The notes under the pieces: generated by a model | The model's input: the letters and a program-made list of their open reading frames with translations, nothing else | Databases searched by the model: none | What the model was told of the DNA's origin: nothing | Position numbers and translations under genes: made by a program | Assembly: GCA_032017425.1 (NCBI GenBank) | Contig: DALZPW010000003.1 | Direction: 5' to 3' (one strand) | DNA from: Faucicola tetraodonis | GTDB taxonomy: Bacteria > Pseudomonadota > Gammaproteobacteria > Pseudomonadales > Moraxellaceae | Length of the DNA: 64,000 bases | Shown here: one piece after another, positions 1-7,997 of the stretch | Layout: each line of letters begins with the position of its first letter | How positions within the stretch are numbered: position 1 is the first letter of the stretch

Positions 1-66
1 CATTATCGTTTCTCTAAAACCTCGATGACCTTCCATCCTCCCTTGCTAAATTTTTCTTAAATTTCA

Positions 67-1392
67 ATGACTATGTCTTCTTATCATAAAATATTACCTT
101 GCTTTACAAGCCTACTACTTGCTATCAGTTTATCTGCCTGTCAACAGTCACCCAATCAAGCGATGGATGTACCCACAGTTCCGACAGCAAGTACTACAGC
201 TAGTACTGCAGCTAGTACAACCGCAAGTGTCGCTGCCTCTTCGCCTGCCCCAACGCTAAAAGCCAATATCAGTCAACAGTTTATTGGCGCAAGCTTGGTG
301 CAGCAACGACTGAAACAAGCCTTGCCAGAGATTGCCTATACCACTGATAATTTACCAATGGTTGCCCAGCAAGTAAACCAAGTGAGTTGGTCACCCACAG
401 GCACTATTGAATTAAAAGCCATGCCTGCCTCTGCGGTAGTCACGTCACAAGCCGCATCAACCGCATCTGCTTCAGCGACCCAATCTGTGACGGGTTTTCA
501 CTCAACTATTGACTATACTGCGCTCAAACAATCGGCTAATGACAATCCGTCATCCGCGGCTAACAAAGACGCATTACCACCAAAACAAGTGTCAATTACC
601 CCTGATGAACTGTTGGTATTTAAGACCCAAGCACTGCTTAACTGGCATGGGCATAGCGTGGGTGCGGTGACAGGGATAATGAATAAAAACACCATCAAAG
701 CGATGCAGATTTTTCAGCAAAAGCACAATCTGCCCGTAACCACCACGATGGATGAAGCTACTTGGTCAGCGTTAACCAGCAACGAGACGTTAAATAAGCA
801 GCCGATTTTTATCAATTACCAGCTAATGCGCGATGATTTGGTTATCACCAAAGCGCCCAGAGACATGCAATACAAATCAGCGCGTGAAGCGGTGGCTGAA
901 AAATTTCATATGAGCCAAAAACTGGTGAGTCGATTAAACCCCACCACGCCACTCAAAGCGGGTAACATTATCACCGTCTACAATCCTTATCAGCCCAATA
1001 TGACGGAAGTGACTAAGGTTGTGAGCGATAAAAAGAAAAATATCTTGTACGCCTATGCTGCTAGTGGTGAGCTTGTTGCAAGCTACCCGACAACAGTCGG
1101 CTCTAATTACACCCCCTCACCCTCTGGCACCTTAAAAGTTAAAAATCGGGTATTAAACCCCACCTATAATACTGATTTTTCTTCCAAAGAAAAGTGGCTA
1201 CCACCAGGACCCAACAACCCTGTGGGGCGTGCTTGGATTGGGTTATCAAAACGTGGCTATGGCATTCATGGCTCGCCTGAGCCTGAGTTAATCAGCGCAC
1301 AAAAATCACACGGTTGTGTGCGTTTGACCAATTGGGATGCGCTAAGTCTGTATGGCACGATTGCCGATGGGGCGGATGTGGTCTTTGAATAA
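67..1392 (+). CDS. L,D-transpeptidase (YkuD) lipoprotein with peptidoglycan-binding domain
   Basis: Predicted L,D-transpeptidase that cross-links peptidoglycan or attaches proteins to it in the periplasm. A lipoprotein signal peptide ends in the lipobox L-S-A-C with Cys25. It is followed by an Ala/Ser/Thr-rich linker (about 40-60), a peptidoglycan-binding fold (about 185-235), a LysM-like stretch (about 270-305) and a C-terminal YkuD domain (about 320-441). The catalytic signature is visible as His401 in IHGSP and SHGCVRL with Cys417. The order PG_binding_1 then YkuD is common in this family. The linker is encoded by 12-bp repeats (187-234). A second in-frame ATG lies two codons downstream at 73, and no strong ribosome-binding site decides between the two. 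The gene converges on a small hypothetical gene. Confidence 0.9.
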   Translation: MTMSSYHKILPCFTSLLLAISLSACQQSPNQAMDVPTVPTASTTASTAASTTASVAASSPAPTLKANISQQFIGASLVQQRLKQALPEIAYTTDNLPMVAQQVNQVSWSPTGTIELKAMPASAVVTSQAASTASASATQSVTGFHSTIDYTALKQSANDNPSSAANKDALPPKQVSITPDELLVFKTQALLNWHGHSVGAVTGIMNKNTIKAMQIFQQKHNLPVTTTMDEATWSALTSNETLNKQPIFINYQLMRDDLVITKAPRDMQYKSAREAVAEKFHMSQKLVSRLNPTTPLKAGNIITVYNPYQPNMTEVTKVVSDKKKNILYAYAASGELVASYPTTVGSNYTPSPSGTLKVKNRVLNPTYNTDFSSKEKWLPPGPNNPVGRAWIGLSKRGYGIHGSPEPELISAQKSHGCVRLTNWDALSLYGTIADGADVVFE

Positions 1393-1415
1393 GTTTATAT
1401 TGTATAAGCGTCAAA

Positions 1416-1443
1416 CAAACACCCCAAATTTTGGGGTGTTTGG
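1416..1443. terminator. Hairpin between convergent genes
   Basis: A perfect 13-bp inverted repeat (CAAACACCCCAAA and its complement) with almost no loop lies 24 bp after the transpeptidase stop and just before the stop of the opposing small gene. The T-rich right arm suits an intrinsic terminator, although no long T run follows the stem. Likely shared by both convergent genes. Confidence 0.6.
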
Positions 1444-1446
1444 TTA

Positions 1447-1671
1447 TTACGATTCCTGTCGCCAAACTTGTTTTCGCAAATCCTGCTTGGTCTGCCTGCG
1501 TTGTTTTTTGCGGGCGATTTCGACATCATCTTTTTGATGCAATCCGCCTTTTTGCAAAAGCGGATTTAACGCCAAGTAATTACGGGGTTTAACAGCCAAA
1601 TTGGATTGAGCGATTGACGGATTTTTCTCCAGTTGCTCACCCAATTTGATTAATTGTTTTTGGTTTTTCAT
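1447..1671 (-). CDS. small basic conserved hypothetical protein (74 aa)
   Basis: Short, strongly basic cytoplasmic protein with no signal peptide or membrane segment. The C-terminal third is rich in Lys, Arg and Gln (ARKKQRRQTKQDLRKQ). It resembles small uncharacterised proteins I recall from Acinetobacter, but no function is known to me. Translation is supported by an AAGGAT ribosome-binding site 6-7 nt before the ATG. It lies downstream of kbp on the same strand but is separated from it by a terminator, so it probably has its own promoter. Confidence 0.65.
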   Translation of the reverse strand: MKNQKQLIKLGEQLEKNPSIAQSNLAVKPRNYLALNPLLQKGGLHQKDDVEIARKKQRRQTKQDLRKQVWRQES

Positions 1672-1716
1672 GGTTTATCCTTAAAACTTTATTTATCGAT
1701 ATGCAAATTTTTTTAT

Positions 1717-1750
1717 AAAAAAACCAGCGACAGGAGTCACTGGTTTTTTA
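1717..1750 (-). terminator. Rho-independent terminator after the Kbp-like gene
   Basis: A-rich and T-rich flanks surround a stem AAACCAG-CGAC / GTCACTGGTTT with a short AGGA loop. Read on the minus strand it ends in a T run, about 20 bp past the stop of the LysM gene. Confidence 0.75.
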
Positions 1751-1768
1751 AAAGGCTTAAGGTAAAAA

Positions 1769-2278
1769 TTAAGCTGGGATACGAAGCACTTGACCTGGAT
1801 AGATTTTGTTTGGGTCAGAGAGTAATGGTTTGTTGGCTTCAAAGATTTTGTTGTATTGGTTGGTATCGCCATACACTTCTTTTGAAATTTTTGACAGCGT
1901 ATCGCCTGATTTCACTGTGTACATACGAGATTCTGGCTCTTGCGTCGCAACCGTGATGTTGTCTTCCACTTGTGCAACATACTGTACATTACCTGCCGCT
2001 AGAATGGCTTTTTCGCGCTCTGCTTGGTTAGCAGCAGAACCATTAATAGTTACTTTGTCAGTGTTACCGTCATAGTTGACTGATAGATTGTCAATTTTGG
2101 CATTTTGTTGGATGCGCTGAATCAATAAGTTCGCGATCTCTTGTGCAGATGGCTCATTAGAGGCTGCAGGCGTTGCGGTTGGTGCTACGTTTGATGCAGG
2201 TGTCGATGCTGGCGCAGCGTCTTTGTTACGATGAAAGATTTTATCACCGATGTCTTTTGCAAAGCTAAATAGTCCCAT
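1769..2278 (-). CDS. kbp: BON-LysM protein, Kbp/YgaU family
   Basis: Homologue of E. coli Kbp (YgaU), a small cytoplasmic K+-binding protein with an N-terminal BON domain (about 55-115 here) and a C-terminal LysM domain (about 120-169, starting RMYTVKSGDTLSKISKEVYG). Translation is placed at the ATG giving MGLFSFAKDIG, because it matches the family N-terminus and has AAGGA 8 nt upstream; an in-frame ATG 12 codons earlier is less likely. An Ala/Pro/Thr linker (about 22-45) joins the N-terminal segment to BON. A perfect 8-bp inverted repeat lies about 55-80 bp upstream of the start. Osmotic or K+-linked function is known for the family and is inferred here. Confidence 0.85.
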   Translation of the reverse strand: MGLFSFAKDIGDKIFHRNKDAAPASTPASNVAPTATPAASNEPSAQEIANLLIQRIQQNAKIDNLSVNYDGNTDKVTINGSAANQAEREKAILAAGNVQYVAQVEDNITVATQEPESRMYTVKSGDTLSKISKEVYGDTNQYNKIFEANKPLLSDPNKIYPGQVLRIPA

Positions 2279-2331
2279 TTGTTTTTCCTTATGTTGTAAT
2301 ATTTTAATGCACAATTTTTAATGTATGGTTC

Positions 2332-2359
2332 GTTGAAACTCTTAAATGATCGTTTCAAC
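2332..2359. promoter_or_regulatory. inverted repeat upstream of kbp, candidate operator
   Basis: Perfect 8-bp arms GTTGAAAC and GTTTCAAC separated by 12 bp, 54 bp upstream of the kbp start codon. The size and position fit a dimeric regulator site, but no regulator is identified. Confidence 0.35.
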
Positions 2360-2544
2360 ACCTCAAATGACTAGAATGACCTCTAATCACTACAACGATA
2401 ATCGTGTTAAGTATGGCGTTATTCTAGTTGCCCTCTAGATTAGCAAAAACTTAAATTAATGAGCATAAGTATTTAGTAAAGGAATGTTACTAATTGCAAG
2501 TAGTCTTTCATCTATTACGCCAATTTTCTATGCCATTTATTCCT

Positions 2545-3648
2545 TTAGGGGATAATTGAGAAAAACACAAAAGTGGCTAACATGACCAAATGGATGATGC
2601 CATGTAAAAAAGTGGTGCGCCCGGTACTTAAAGTATTGATGGTTATCATCAGCGTAATAACCAGCATTAGCCCTTCTTTGGCAGACAACCCAAACATGAC
2701 GGGCGTTGCTGTGAACATTGAATAAAGCGCGATAACAGGAATTGTCAACGAAATAGACGCCAAAGCAGAGCCTAGCCCCAAATTTAAACTGTTTTGCAGT
2801 TGGTCGTTGTAGGCAGCTTTTAACGCGGCAATAGATTCAGGCAACAGTACCAAAGCAGCAATAATAATCCCTAGCACAATTTTTGGCATACCCATCGCGA
2901 GCAGCGCCGCTTCCATCGCAGGCGACAACATCTTAGCAAGACCTACCACCGTCACCAAACTGAAAAACAAAAATCCCACACTCATCGCCATGGTTAGCGC
3001 ATTATCACTGTGATGCAGGTCTTCTTGCCCATCAGCAATAAAATAATCTCGGTGACGAATGGTTTGGGTAAAGATAAATGCGGCATACAAAATCAAACAG
3101 CAAATCGCTACAAACAGCAGCTGAGCGCCTATCATAAAACCGCCTGCGGCAGAGGTGGTAAAATTGGGTAAAATAAATACGATTAATGCAATCGCCAATA
3201 ACACACTAATTGCCGCTTTACTGCCATGCAAGCTATAACGCTGTACATAATTTTTGATACCACCAATTAACAGGCAAATACCAATAATCCCGTTACAAAT
3301 CAGCATCACTGCTGCAAATACCGTATCACGGGCAAGCACCGCGGCATCGGTGGGTGTGCTACTACTCATGAGTGCCAAAATAAGTGCCACTTCAATCACA
3401 GTGACCGCCAATGCCAAAACCAACGTACCAAAAGGCTCCCCCACTTTGTGAGCAATCACCTCAGCGTGATGTACGGCAGCAAAAACTGACCCCATCAAAA
3501 AAATCGCCGTCACGGTATTCATGATGATACCCGAGGGATGCCAAATCAAATGCACCGCAAGCACTAAAGCGGCAATACTTGGCGACAATAACGTCCAAAT
3601 GGGTAAATTGATATTATATTTTTGGTTCAGCCAAAATGTTTTTGCCAT
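2545..3648 (-). CDS. chaA: calcium/proton antiporter ChaA
   Basis: Inner-membrane cation/proton exchanger of the CaCA superfamily (Ca2+/H+, and Na+ or K+/H+ in E. coli). The 367-residue length equals the family norm and there are about 11 hydrophobic segments. Two inverted alpha-repeat motifs are visible: GEPFGTLVLALAVTVIEV near residues 71-88, and the C-terminal half containing LLPESIAALKAAYNDQ. An acidic, hydrophilic loop (ADGQEDLHHSDN, near 205-216) separates the two halves. The start is well supported by GGAGGT a few bases before the ATG. It lies between two unrelated minus-strand genes with their own spacers. Confidence 0.92.
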   Translation of the reverse strand: MAKTFWLNQKYNINLPIWTLLSPSIAALVLAVHLIWHPSGIIMNTVTAIFLMGSVFAAVHHAEVIAHKVGEPFGTLVLALAVTVIEVALILALMSSSTPTDAAVLARDTVFAAVMLICNGIIGICLLIGGIKNYVQRYSLHGSKAAISVLLAIALIVFILPNFTTSAAGGFMIGAQLLFVAICCLILYAAFIFTQTIRHRDYFIADGQEDLHHSDNALTMAMSVGFLFFSLVTVVGLAKMLSPAMEAALLAMGMPKIVLGIIIAALVLLPESIAALKAAYNDQLQNSLNLGLGSALASISLTIPVIALYSMFTATPVMFGLSAKEGLMLVITLMITINTLSTGRTTFLHGIIHLVMLATFVFFSIIP

Positions 3649-3734
3649 ACCACCTCCGCTCTATCTATATTTTCTAATTTATCATATAAATAGATAATAT
3701 GGTCAAAAATATCAAAAATCAATTAAAAATGAAA

Positions 3735-5126
3735 TTATTTTTCATTACTTTGTAATTTATGCCAGTAAATTATTGGTGCAAGGCACACAAAGCCAATCAG
3801 CATACTCACCAAAAAATGCCATTGATAGCCCAAAAAATGCGCCATATAGCCGCTGGCAAAATGCGCTGAGCCGCCCAACACCGTCAACAGACAAACCTGC
3901 ACGGTAAAATCACTCCCCGCATTGGCAGGGCGTGAATAATGCATAATGGTCGTAAGCATCGCAATCAGCGCCAACGATGCACAAAAATGCTCCAGCGCAT
4001 TGACAACATATAGCCACAAAAAATCCGTCAGTAACTGATGATAAAACCCATAAGCTACCAAGCCATATAACCCTGTGGTCAGCGCTTGGGCAAAATTAAA
4101 ATATAGCAGGGACGTAAAGCGAGTGAGTCGTTTCATCAAAATTGTGGCGACCCCTGCCCCAGCGACTGAGGCCGCCGAGCCCAAGATGGTTGCCCAAAAA
4201 CCAATTTGCTGCAAGTTGAGTCCGACATCGACCATCATCGGTTTGACCATACCGCTTGAAATGCCATCAGCAATTTTATAGGTCAATAACACCCCTAGCC
4301 AAGCCAGCATCTCCCGCGATGACCAAAAATACTGATAATGGTGGCTAAGGTAATTTTTTAGTGCCTTAAAACTGCCAGATTTTGCTACCTGTACTTGTTT
4401 TTTTGGGGGTTCAACCGAAGTGTGGGTGTGCTCTTTAAAAAACACAATGGGCACGGTATTAAGTGCCACCAAAGCCGCCATAGCAAGAAAACTATTACGC
4501 CAGCCCCATTGCTCGAGCAGCATCAGTAAAACACCGCCACCGACAATAAGCCCCAGCCGATAGCCGATGACTTGTACGGCATTGCCTTGGCTTTGGCGAT
4601 GATGGTGATTGGTGGTCTGAGTCACCGAATCAGGCGCAGGCATATCATGGGTCAGCGGCTCTTTGGGTGCCATAGCCGCTTTAAGCAAACGGGTTGCTAG
4701 CCCATCCGTCGCCACATCGTGTGTCGCACCAATGAGACTTAAGGTAAATAACATCCCGTACAACGTCATCACCGAAGGGGTTTGTGCCAAATTATGCGGT
4801 TCAAAAAACGCCACCGCAACCAGTATGACAATCGACAACCCTTGCATCGGCAAAATCCAGCTTTTGGCGCTTCCGATTTTTTGTGAATAGTAGCCGTCCA
4901 CGACAGTAGCCCACAGGAATTTAAGCCCCCAAGGTACCAAAATCAGCCCTGACCAACCAATGGCAACTAATGAGACTTTGTATTCACGTAAAATCGCTGG
5001 CAAGGCTTGGGTGATAAATCCTGCGGGCAAGCCTTGAGCCAAATATAAGGTGAGCAGTAAGCCTAAGGTTTTATAGTGGGTCAAATGAGTGTTGGATGGT
5101 GGCGCAGACGACTTTGATAACGGCAT
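3735..5126 (-). CDS. MFS transporter, AmpG / RhtX-FptX-like
   Basis: Major facilitator with 12 predicted membrane segments. The N-terminal pattern (YLAQGLPAGF, then QALPAILREY, then PWGLKFLWATVVD) is that of the AmpG and RhtX/FptX group, which imports muropeptides or siderophores. A hydrophilic central loop (about residues 150-180) is long and contains a His cluster (NHHHRQSQG). I cannot decide between muropeptide and siderophore substrate: no siderophore genes or ampD/ampC lie nearby, while an L,D-transpeptidase is 2-3 kb away. No strong ribosome-binding site is visible before the chosen ATG. Confidence 0.75.
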   Translation of the reverse strand: MPLSKSSAPPSNTHLTHYKTLGLLLTLYLAQGLPAGFITQALPAILREYKVSLVAIGWSGLILVPWGLKFLWATVVDGYYSQKIGSAKSWILPMQGLSIVILVAVAFFEPHNLAQTPSVMTLYGMLFTLSLIGATHDVATDGLATRLLKAAMAPKEPLTHDMPAPDSVTQTTNHHHRQSQGNAVQVIGYRLGLIVGGGVLLMLLEQWGWRNSFLAMAALVALNTVPIVFFKEHTHTSVEPPKKQVQVAKSGSFKALKNYLSHHYQYFWSSREMLAWLGVLLTYKIADGISSGMVKPMMVDVGLNLQQIGFWATILGSAASVAGAGVATILMKRLTRFTSLLYFNFAQALTTGLYGLVAYGFYHQLLTDFLWLYVVNALEHFCASLALIAMLTTIMHYSRPANAGSDFTVQVCLLTVLGGSAHFASGYMAHFLGYQWHFLVSMLIGFVCLAPIIYWHKLQSNEK

Positions 5127-5231
5127 AGGACTACCACAGGTAGATTATTTTTATAGTCGGGAGAGGGGCGTAAAACCTACACCCTAATATAACAAGATAA
5201 ACTGCAATGATAGCAAATAACGGATGAAAAA

Positions 5232-6092
5232 TTAGTTAAATACCACCGTTTTATTGCCTGTAACAATCACACGGTTTTGTAGATGCCAACGCACGGCACG
5301 GGTCAGCACGCTACGCTCGACATCTTGCCCAATCGCCCGCAATTCTGCCACATGGTGGCGATGGCTGACACGGTGCACGTCTTGCTCAATAATTGGTCCT
5401 TGGTCAAGGTCGGCTGTGACATAATGCGCGGTGGCGCCAATCAGTTTGACCCCTTTTTCATACGCTTGGCGGTATGGATCAGCGCCGACAAAGGCTGGCA
5501 AGAATGAGTGGTGAATATTGATAATTTTCATGTGCCAAGCGGCGGTAAATTCAGCCGATAAAATCTGCATATAGCGCGCCAGCACCAACAAATCACAGTC
5601 TTTTACCAGCGCTTGAATCTCGGCTTCTGCTTCTACTTTGTTGTCTTTGCTCACAGTTACTTGATGAAATGGCACACCAAAATTTTCTACCGCTTGGCGC
5701 AAATCATGGTGATTACTGACGACACAGGTAATCTCACAATCTAGTTGCCCTTGTTGCCAGCGCCACAGCAAATCAAGTAGCGCATGGTCATATTTGGACA
5801 CCAAAATCGCCACTTTTTTACGTTTACTATTATCAAATAGTTTCCATTCCATTTGATAGATGCGAGCGACGGTATGCTCAAAACTGCCTTTCATATTATC
5901 GATGATATTGTCTAAATCATTGATAGCCATTTCAAGGCGCATAAAATACTGACCGCCTTCGGGTTCAGTCGAGTATTGGTCAAGGCTGATAATATTGGCG
6001 CCATAACGATAAAAAAATTCGGATACAGCTTGCACAATACCTGCGCGGTCTTGGCATTTAATCAATAAAGTTGCAGTAGCTAGTTGGCTCAT
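5232..6092 (-). CDS. purU: formyltetrahydrofolate deformylase PurU
   Basis: Hydrolyses 10-formyl-THF to formate and THF, balancing one-carbon pools and supplying formate for PurT. An N-terminal ACT domain (about 5-85, CQDRAGIVQAVSEFFY) is followed by a formyltransferase-like catalytic domain. The catalytic Asn-His pair is seen in INIHHSFLPAF and the Asp in the DLDQGPI region. At 286 residues it is close to the usual 280. Start choice is uncertain: the ATG giving MSQLAT fits homologues, but an ATG three codons upstream and a longer reading frame also exist, none with a good ribosome-binding site. The gene is functionally linked to the gcv genes at 25-31 kb. Confidence 0.9.
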   Translation of the reverse strand: MSQLATATLLIKCQDRAGIVQAVSEFFYRYGANIISLDQYSTEPEGGQYFMRLEMAINDLDNIIDNMKGSFEHTVARIYQMEWKLFDNSKRKKVAILVSKYDHALLDLLWRWQQGQLDCEITCVVSNHHDLRQAVENFGVPFHQVTVSKDNKVEAEAEIQALVKDCDLLVLARYMQILSAEFTAAWHMKIINIHHSFLPAFVGADPYRQAYEKGVKLIGATAHYVTADLDQGPIIEQDVHRVSHRHHVAELRAIGQDVERSVLTRAVRWHLQNRVIVTGNKTVVFN

Positions 6093-6220
6093 GAGGTACA
6101 TCTTGTGTTCAATTTTCAAAAGATGCCATTGTAGCGATTTTTGTGTCGACAAAGAAGTCTAAACCCATCAAAAGCCTTGTTGGATATAAAAATTTTCTTA
6201 AGAGTGGCTTACCCCCTGCC

Positions 6221-6268
6221 TTTTAACCTAACTTTTAACTTATCTTTTAACCTATCTTTTAACCTAAA
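6221..6268. repeat. four tandem copies of a 12-bp repeat over the ruvC stop
   Basis: Four consecutive units of TTTTAACCTATC type (6221-6232, 6233-6244, 6245-6256, 6257-6268) with one to three mismatches. The ruvC stop codon (6259-6261, minus strand) lies in the gene-proximal unit, so each unit carries a TAA in the same frame. Confidence 0.9.
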
Positions 6269-6861
6269 TTACCCAAATCAACTTCGGTCAAGCGCCAGCG
6301 CCCTTTTTTCTTTGAGCGTCCACCTGCGCTTTGACCACCGACTACCGCTGCGCCACCGAGCAATTTATTCAGTGTCTGACTATGATAGGCATGACAAATC
6401 GCACACGCTAACCCATCTGCCGCATCCGCTTGCGGCTGTATCTCAAGGCTCAACAAGCGCATCACCATAAGCTGAATCTGCTCTTTGTCTGCCGCGCCAT
6501 AGCCACATACCGCTTGTTTGATTTGCCGTGCGGTATATTCAGCTACTTGCAAATCTTTGGCAACCATGGCGGCAATCGCTGCACCCCGCGCCTGCCCAAG
6601 CTTAAGCGCAGTGTCGGGGTTTGATGCCATAAATACTTGCTCGATGGCGGCGGTCATGGGTTCATTGGTGTATCTTTGATAATGCTCAACAATACGGCTA
6701 ATCCCATCAAATATCCGCTTTAACCGCTCTGGCATGGTTTCCCCTTGGCTGTAAGCATGAATCGTGCCTGCATCCAAATGTTCAAGTTTATCCCCACTCA
6801 ACCGAATGATGCCATAGCCTGTCAGACGTGAGCCTGGGTCAATACCAATAAAGATACTCAT
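6259..6861 (-). CDS. ruvC: Holliday junction resolvase RuvC
   Basis: Endonuclease that cleaves Holliday junctions with RuvAB. The RNase H-like active site is complete: Asp8 in GIDPGS, Glu74 in AIEQVF, Asp146 and Asp149 in ADAADGLACAICH. The core matches the family, but about 30 extra C-terminal residues (Gly/Lys-rich, GGRSKKKGRWR) make it 200 aa instead of about 173. The start giving MSIFIGIDPGS is chosen by homology; an upstream in-frame start would add 14 residues across a 13-bp tandem duplication. It is not next to ruvA or ruvB (ruvB is 16 kb away), unlike the classical ruvAB(C) operon. The stop lies inside a 12-bp tandem repeat. Confidence 0.95.
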   Translation of the reverse strand: MSIFIGIDPGSRLTGYGIIRLSGDKLEHLDAGTIHAYSQGETMPERLKRIFDGISRIVEHYQRYTNEPMTAAIEQVFMASNPDTALKLGQARGAAIAAMVAKDLQVAEYTARQIKQAVCGYGAADKEQIQLMVMRLLSLEIQPQADAADGLACAICHAYHSQTLNKLLGGAAVVGGQSAGGRSKKKGRWRLTEVDLGNLG

Positions 6862-6866
6862 AAAAA

Positions 6867-6892
6867 ATGCTCGTAAAACATGCTCGTAAAAA
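6867..6892. repeat. 13-bp tandem duplication upstream of ruvC
   Basis: Two abutting copies of ATGCTCGTAAAAC/A (6867-6879 and 6880-6892), differing at the last base, lie immediately upstream of the ruvC start codon. Confidence 0.85.
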
Positions 6893-7101
6893 AAGATACC
6901 CACAAAACAACTTTGCTAAAAATGCAGTCGAAGCTAAAAATATAGTCAAATTATAGCATTTATCAAAAATTTAACGAAAAAATTGCTGAATTTCAAAAAA
7001 CTATTTGATAGTTTTATGCATTACCCCCATCATTATTGCATTGGTTAATGATTCATCATTTGTTCTTTATAGTTTATTCACAATTTAGGAATCGTATTTT
7101 C

Positions 7102-7737
7102 ATGGGAAATATAGTTGGGATTGCCATTGTCTGGTTGATTATTGAGATGCTGGTTTGGTATCTAATCGCACAATTTGTCAGTGGCTGGTGGGTGTTTTTG
7201 TGGTTTGTGGTGGCTGGCTTTGTGGGTGCCGCCCTCATTAAAAAAGGCATAGCCACCTTAAAACCGATGGCTGGACAAGCGCAAGCCGCCATGCTTAACC
7301 CTGCGATGCGCCCCAATGAAAATTCCGTGGTGAAAGCGATTGCTTTTGCAGTGGCAGGTATCTTATTGGTACTGCCCGGTATTTTAAGTGATATTGCGGC
7401 ACTTGTGGTGTTATTACCTGCGGTACAAAATAAGTTTAAAGCCTTTGCCAAAGACTATGCCACTAAAAACCCAGAAAAATTGATGCAAATGATGGCAAGC
7501 AAAATGGGCGGTATGGATCCCTCAAAAATGGGTGGCTTAGGGGGTCTTGGCGGTATGGGTGGACAAAACCCGTTTGGCAGTCAAAATCCATTTGGCGGTA
7601 TGGGCGGACAAAATCCGTTCGGCAGCTTTGGTAGCAAAAATAACAACAGTGGTAAATTTGGCACGACCATTGACGGACAAGCCAAAACGGTCAACTCGAA
7701 CGCCAAACGCATCACCCGCTCTGCCAATGATGACTAG
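7102..7737 (+). CDS. fxsA: FxsA family membrane protein
   Basis: Inner-membrane protein of the FxsA (YjeG) family; in E. coli excess FxsA relieves phage T7 exclusion by F, and its normal role is unclear. Hydrophobic segments lie near residues 3-20, 24-42 and 75-100 (GILLVLPGILSDIAAL is the family hallmark). The C-terminal tail is unusual: Gly/Met/Asn-rich with a duplicated GGMGGQNPFG block and three NPFG motifs. The ATG giving MGNIVG is chosen over an earlier in-frame start because the family begins just before the first membrane segment and AGGA lies 12 nt upstream. A terminator follows at 7778. Confidence 0.85.
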   Translation: MGNIVGIAIVWLIIEMLVWYLIAQFVSGWWVFLWFVVAGFVGAALIKKGIATLKPMAGQAQAAMLNPAMRPNENSVVKAIAFAVAGILLVLPGILSDIAALVVLLPAVQNKFKAFAKDYATKNPEKLMQMMASKMGGMDPSKMGGLGGLGGMGGQNPFGSQNPFGGMGGQNPFGSFGSKNNNSGKFGTTIDGQAKTVNSNAKRITRSANDD

Positions 7738-7777
7738 ACAATGGATAAAAAATTGACTGTTAAACATTGATAAATTT

Positions 7778-7803
7778 AAGGCATCCCTAGTATGCCTTTT
7801 TTT
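7778..7803 (+). terminator. Rho-independent terminator after fxsA
   Basis: Stem AAGGCAT / ATGCCTT with a 7-nt loop followed by a run of T, 40 bp past the fxsA stop. Confidence 0.8.
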
Positions 7804-7877
7804 ATGCCCTATTTTTGCGAAAAACTGGGTTTACTTTTTGCAAAAATTCATGCAATGTGATTTACTTAAGACAAAAT

Positions 7878-7906
7878 TTGTTATATAAATTCTATAATGA
7901 TACAAT
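7878..7906 (+). promoter_or_regulatory. candidate sigma-70 promoter for scoAB
   Basis: TTGTTA (-35) and TACAAT (-10) with 17-bp spacing, 92 bp upstream of scoA. An overlapping TATAAT at 7893-7898 is an alternative -10 without a good -35. Confidence 0.45.
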
Positions 7907-7997
7907 CTGTTTCGTTTTGGAATTTTTAGGTTTGAGCGTGATTTTTATTTTTGATAAATGATATTAACAACATTGGTTAGCGACAAGGAGTGAATGT

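Noticed and set aside
5127..5231. Possible terminator downstream of purU
   Set aside because: No stem of more than four base pairs with a T tail is visible.
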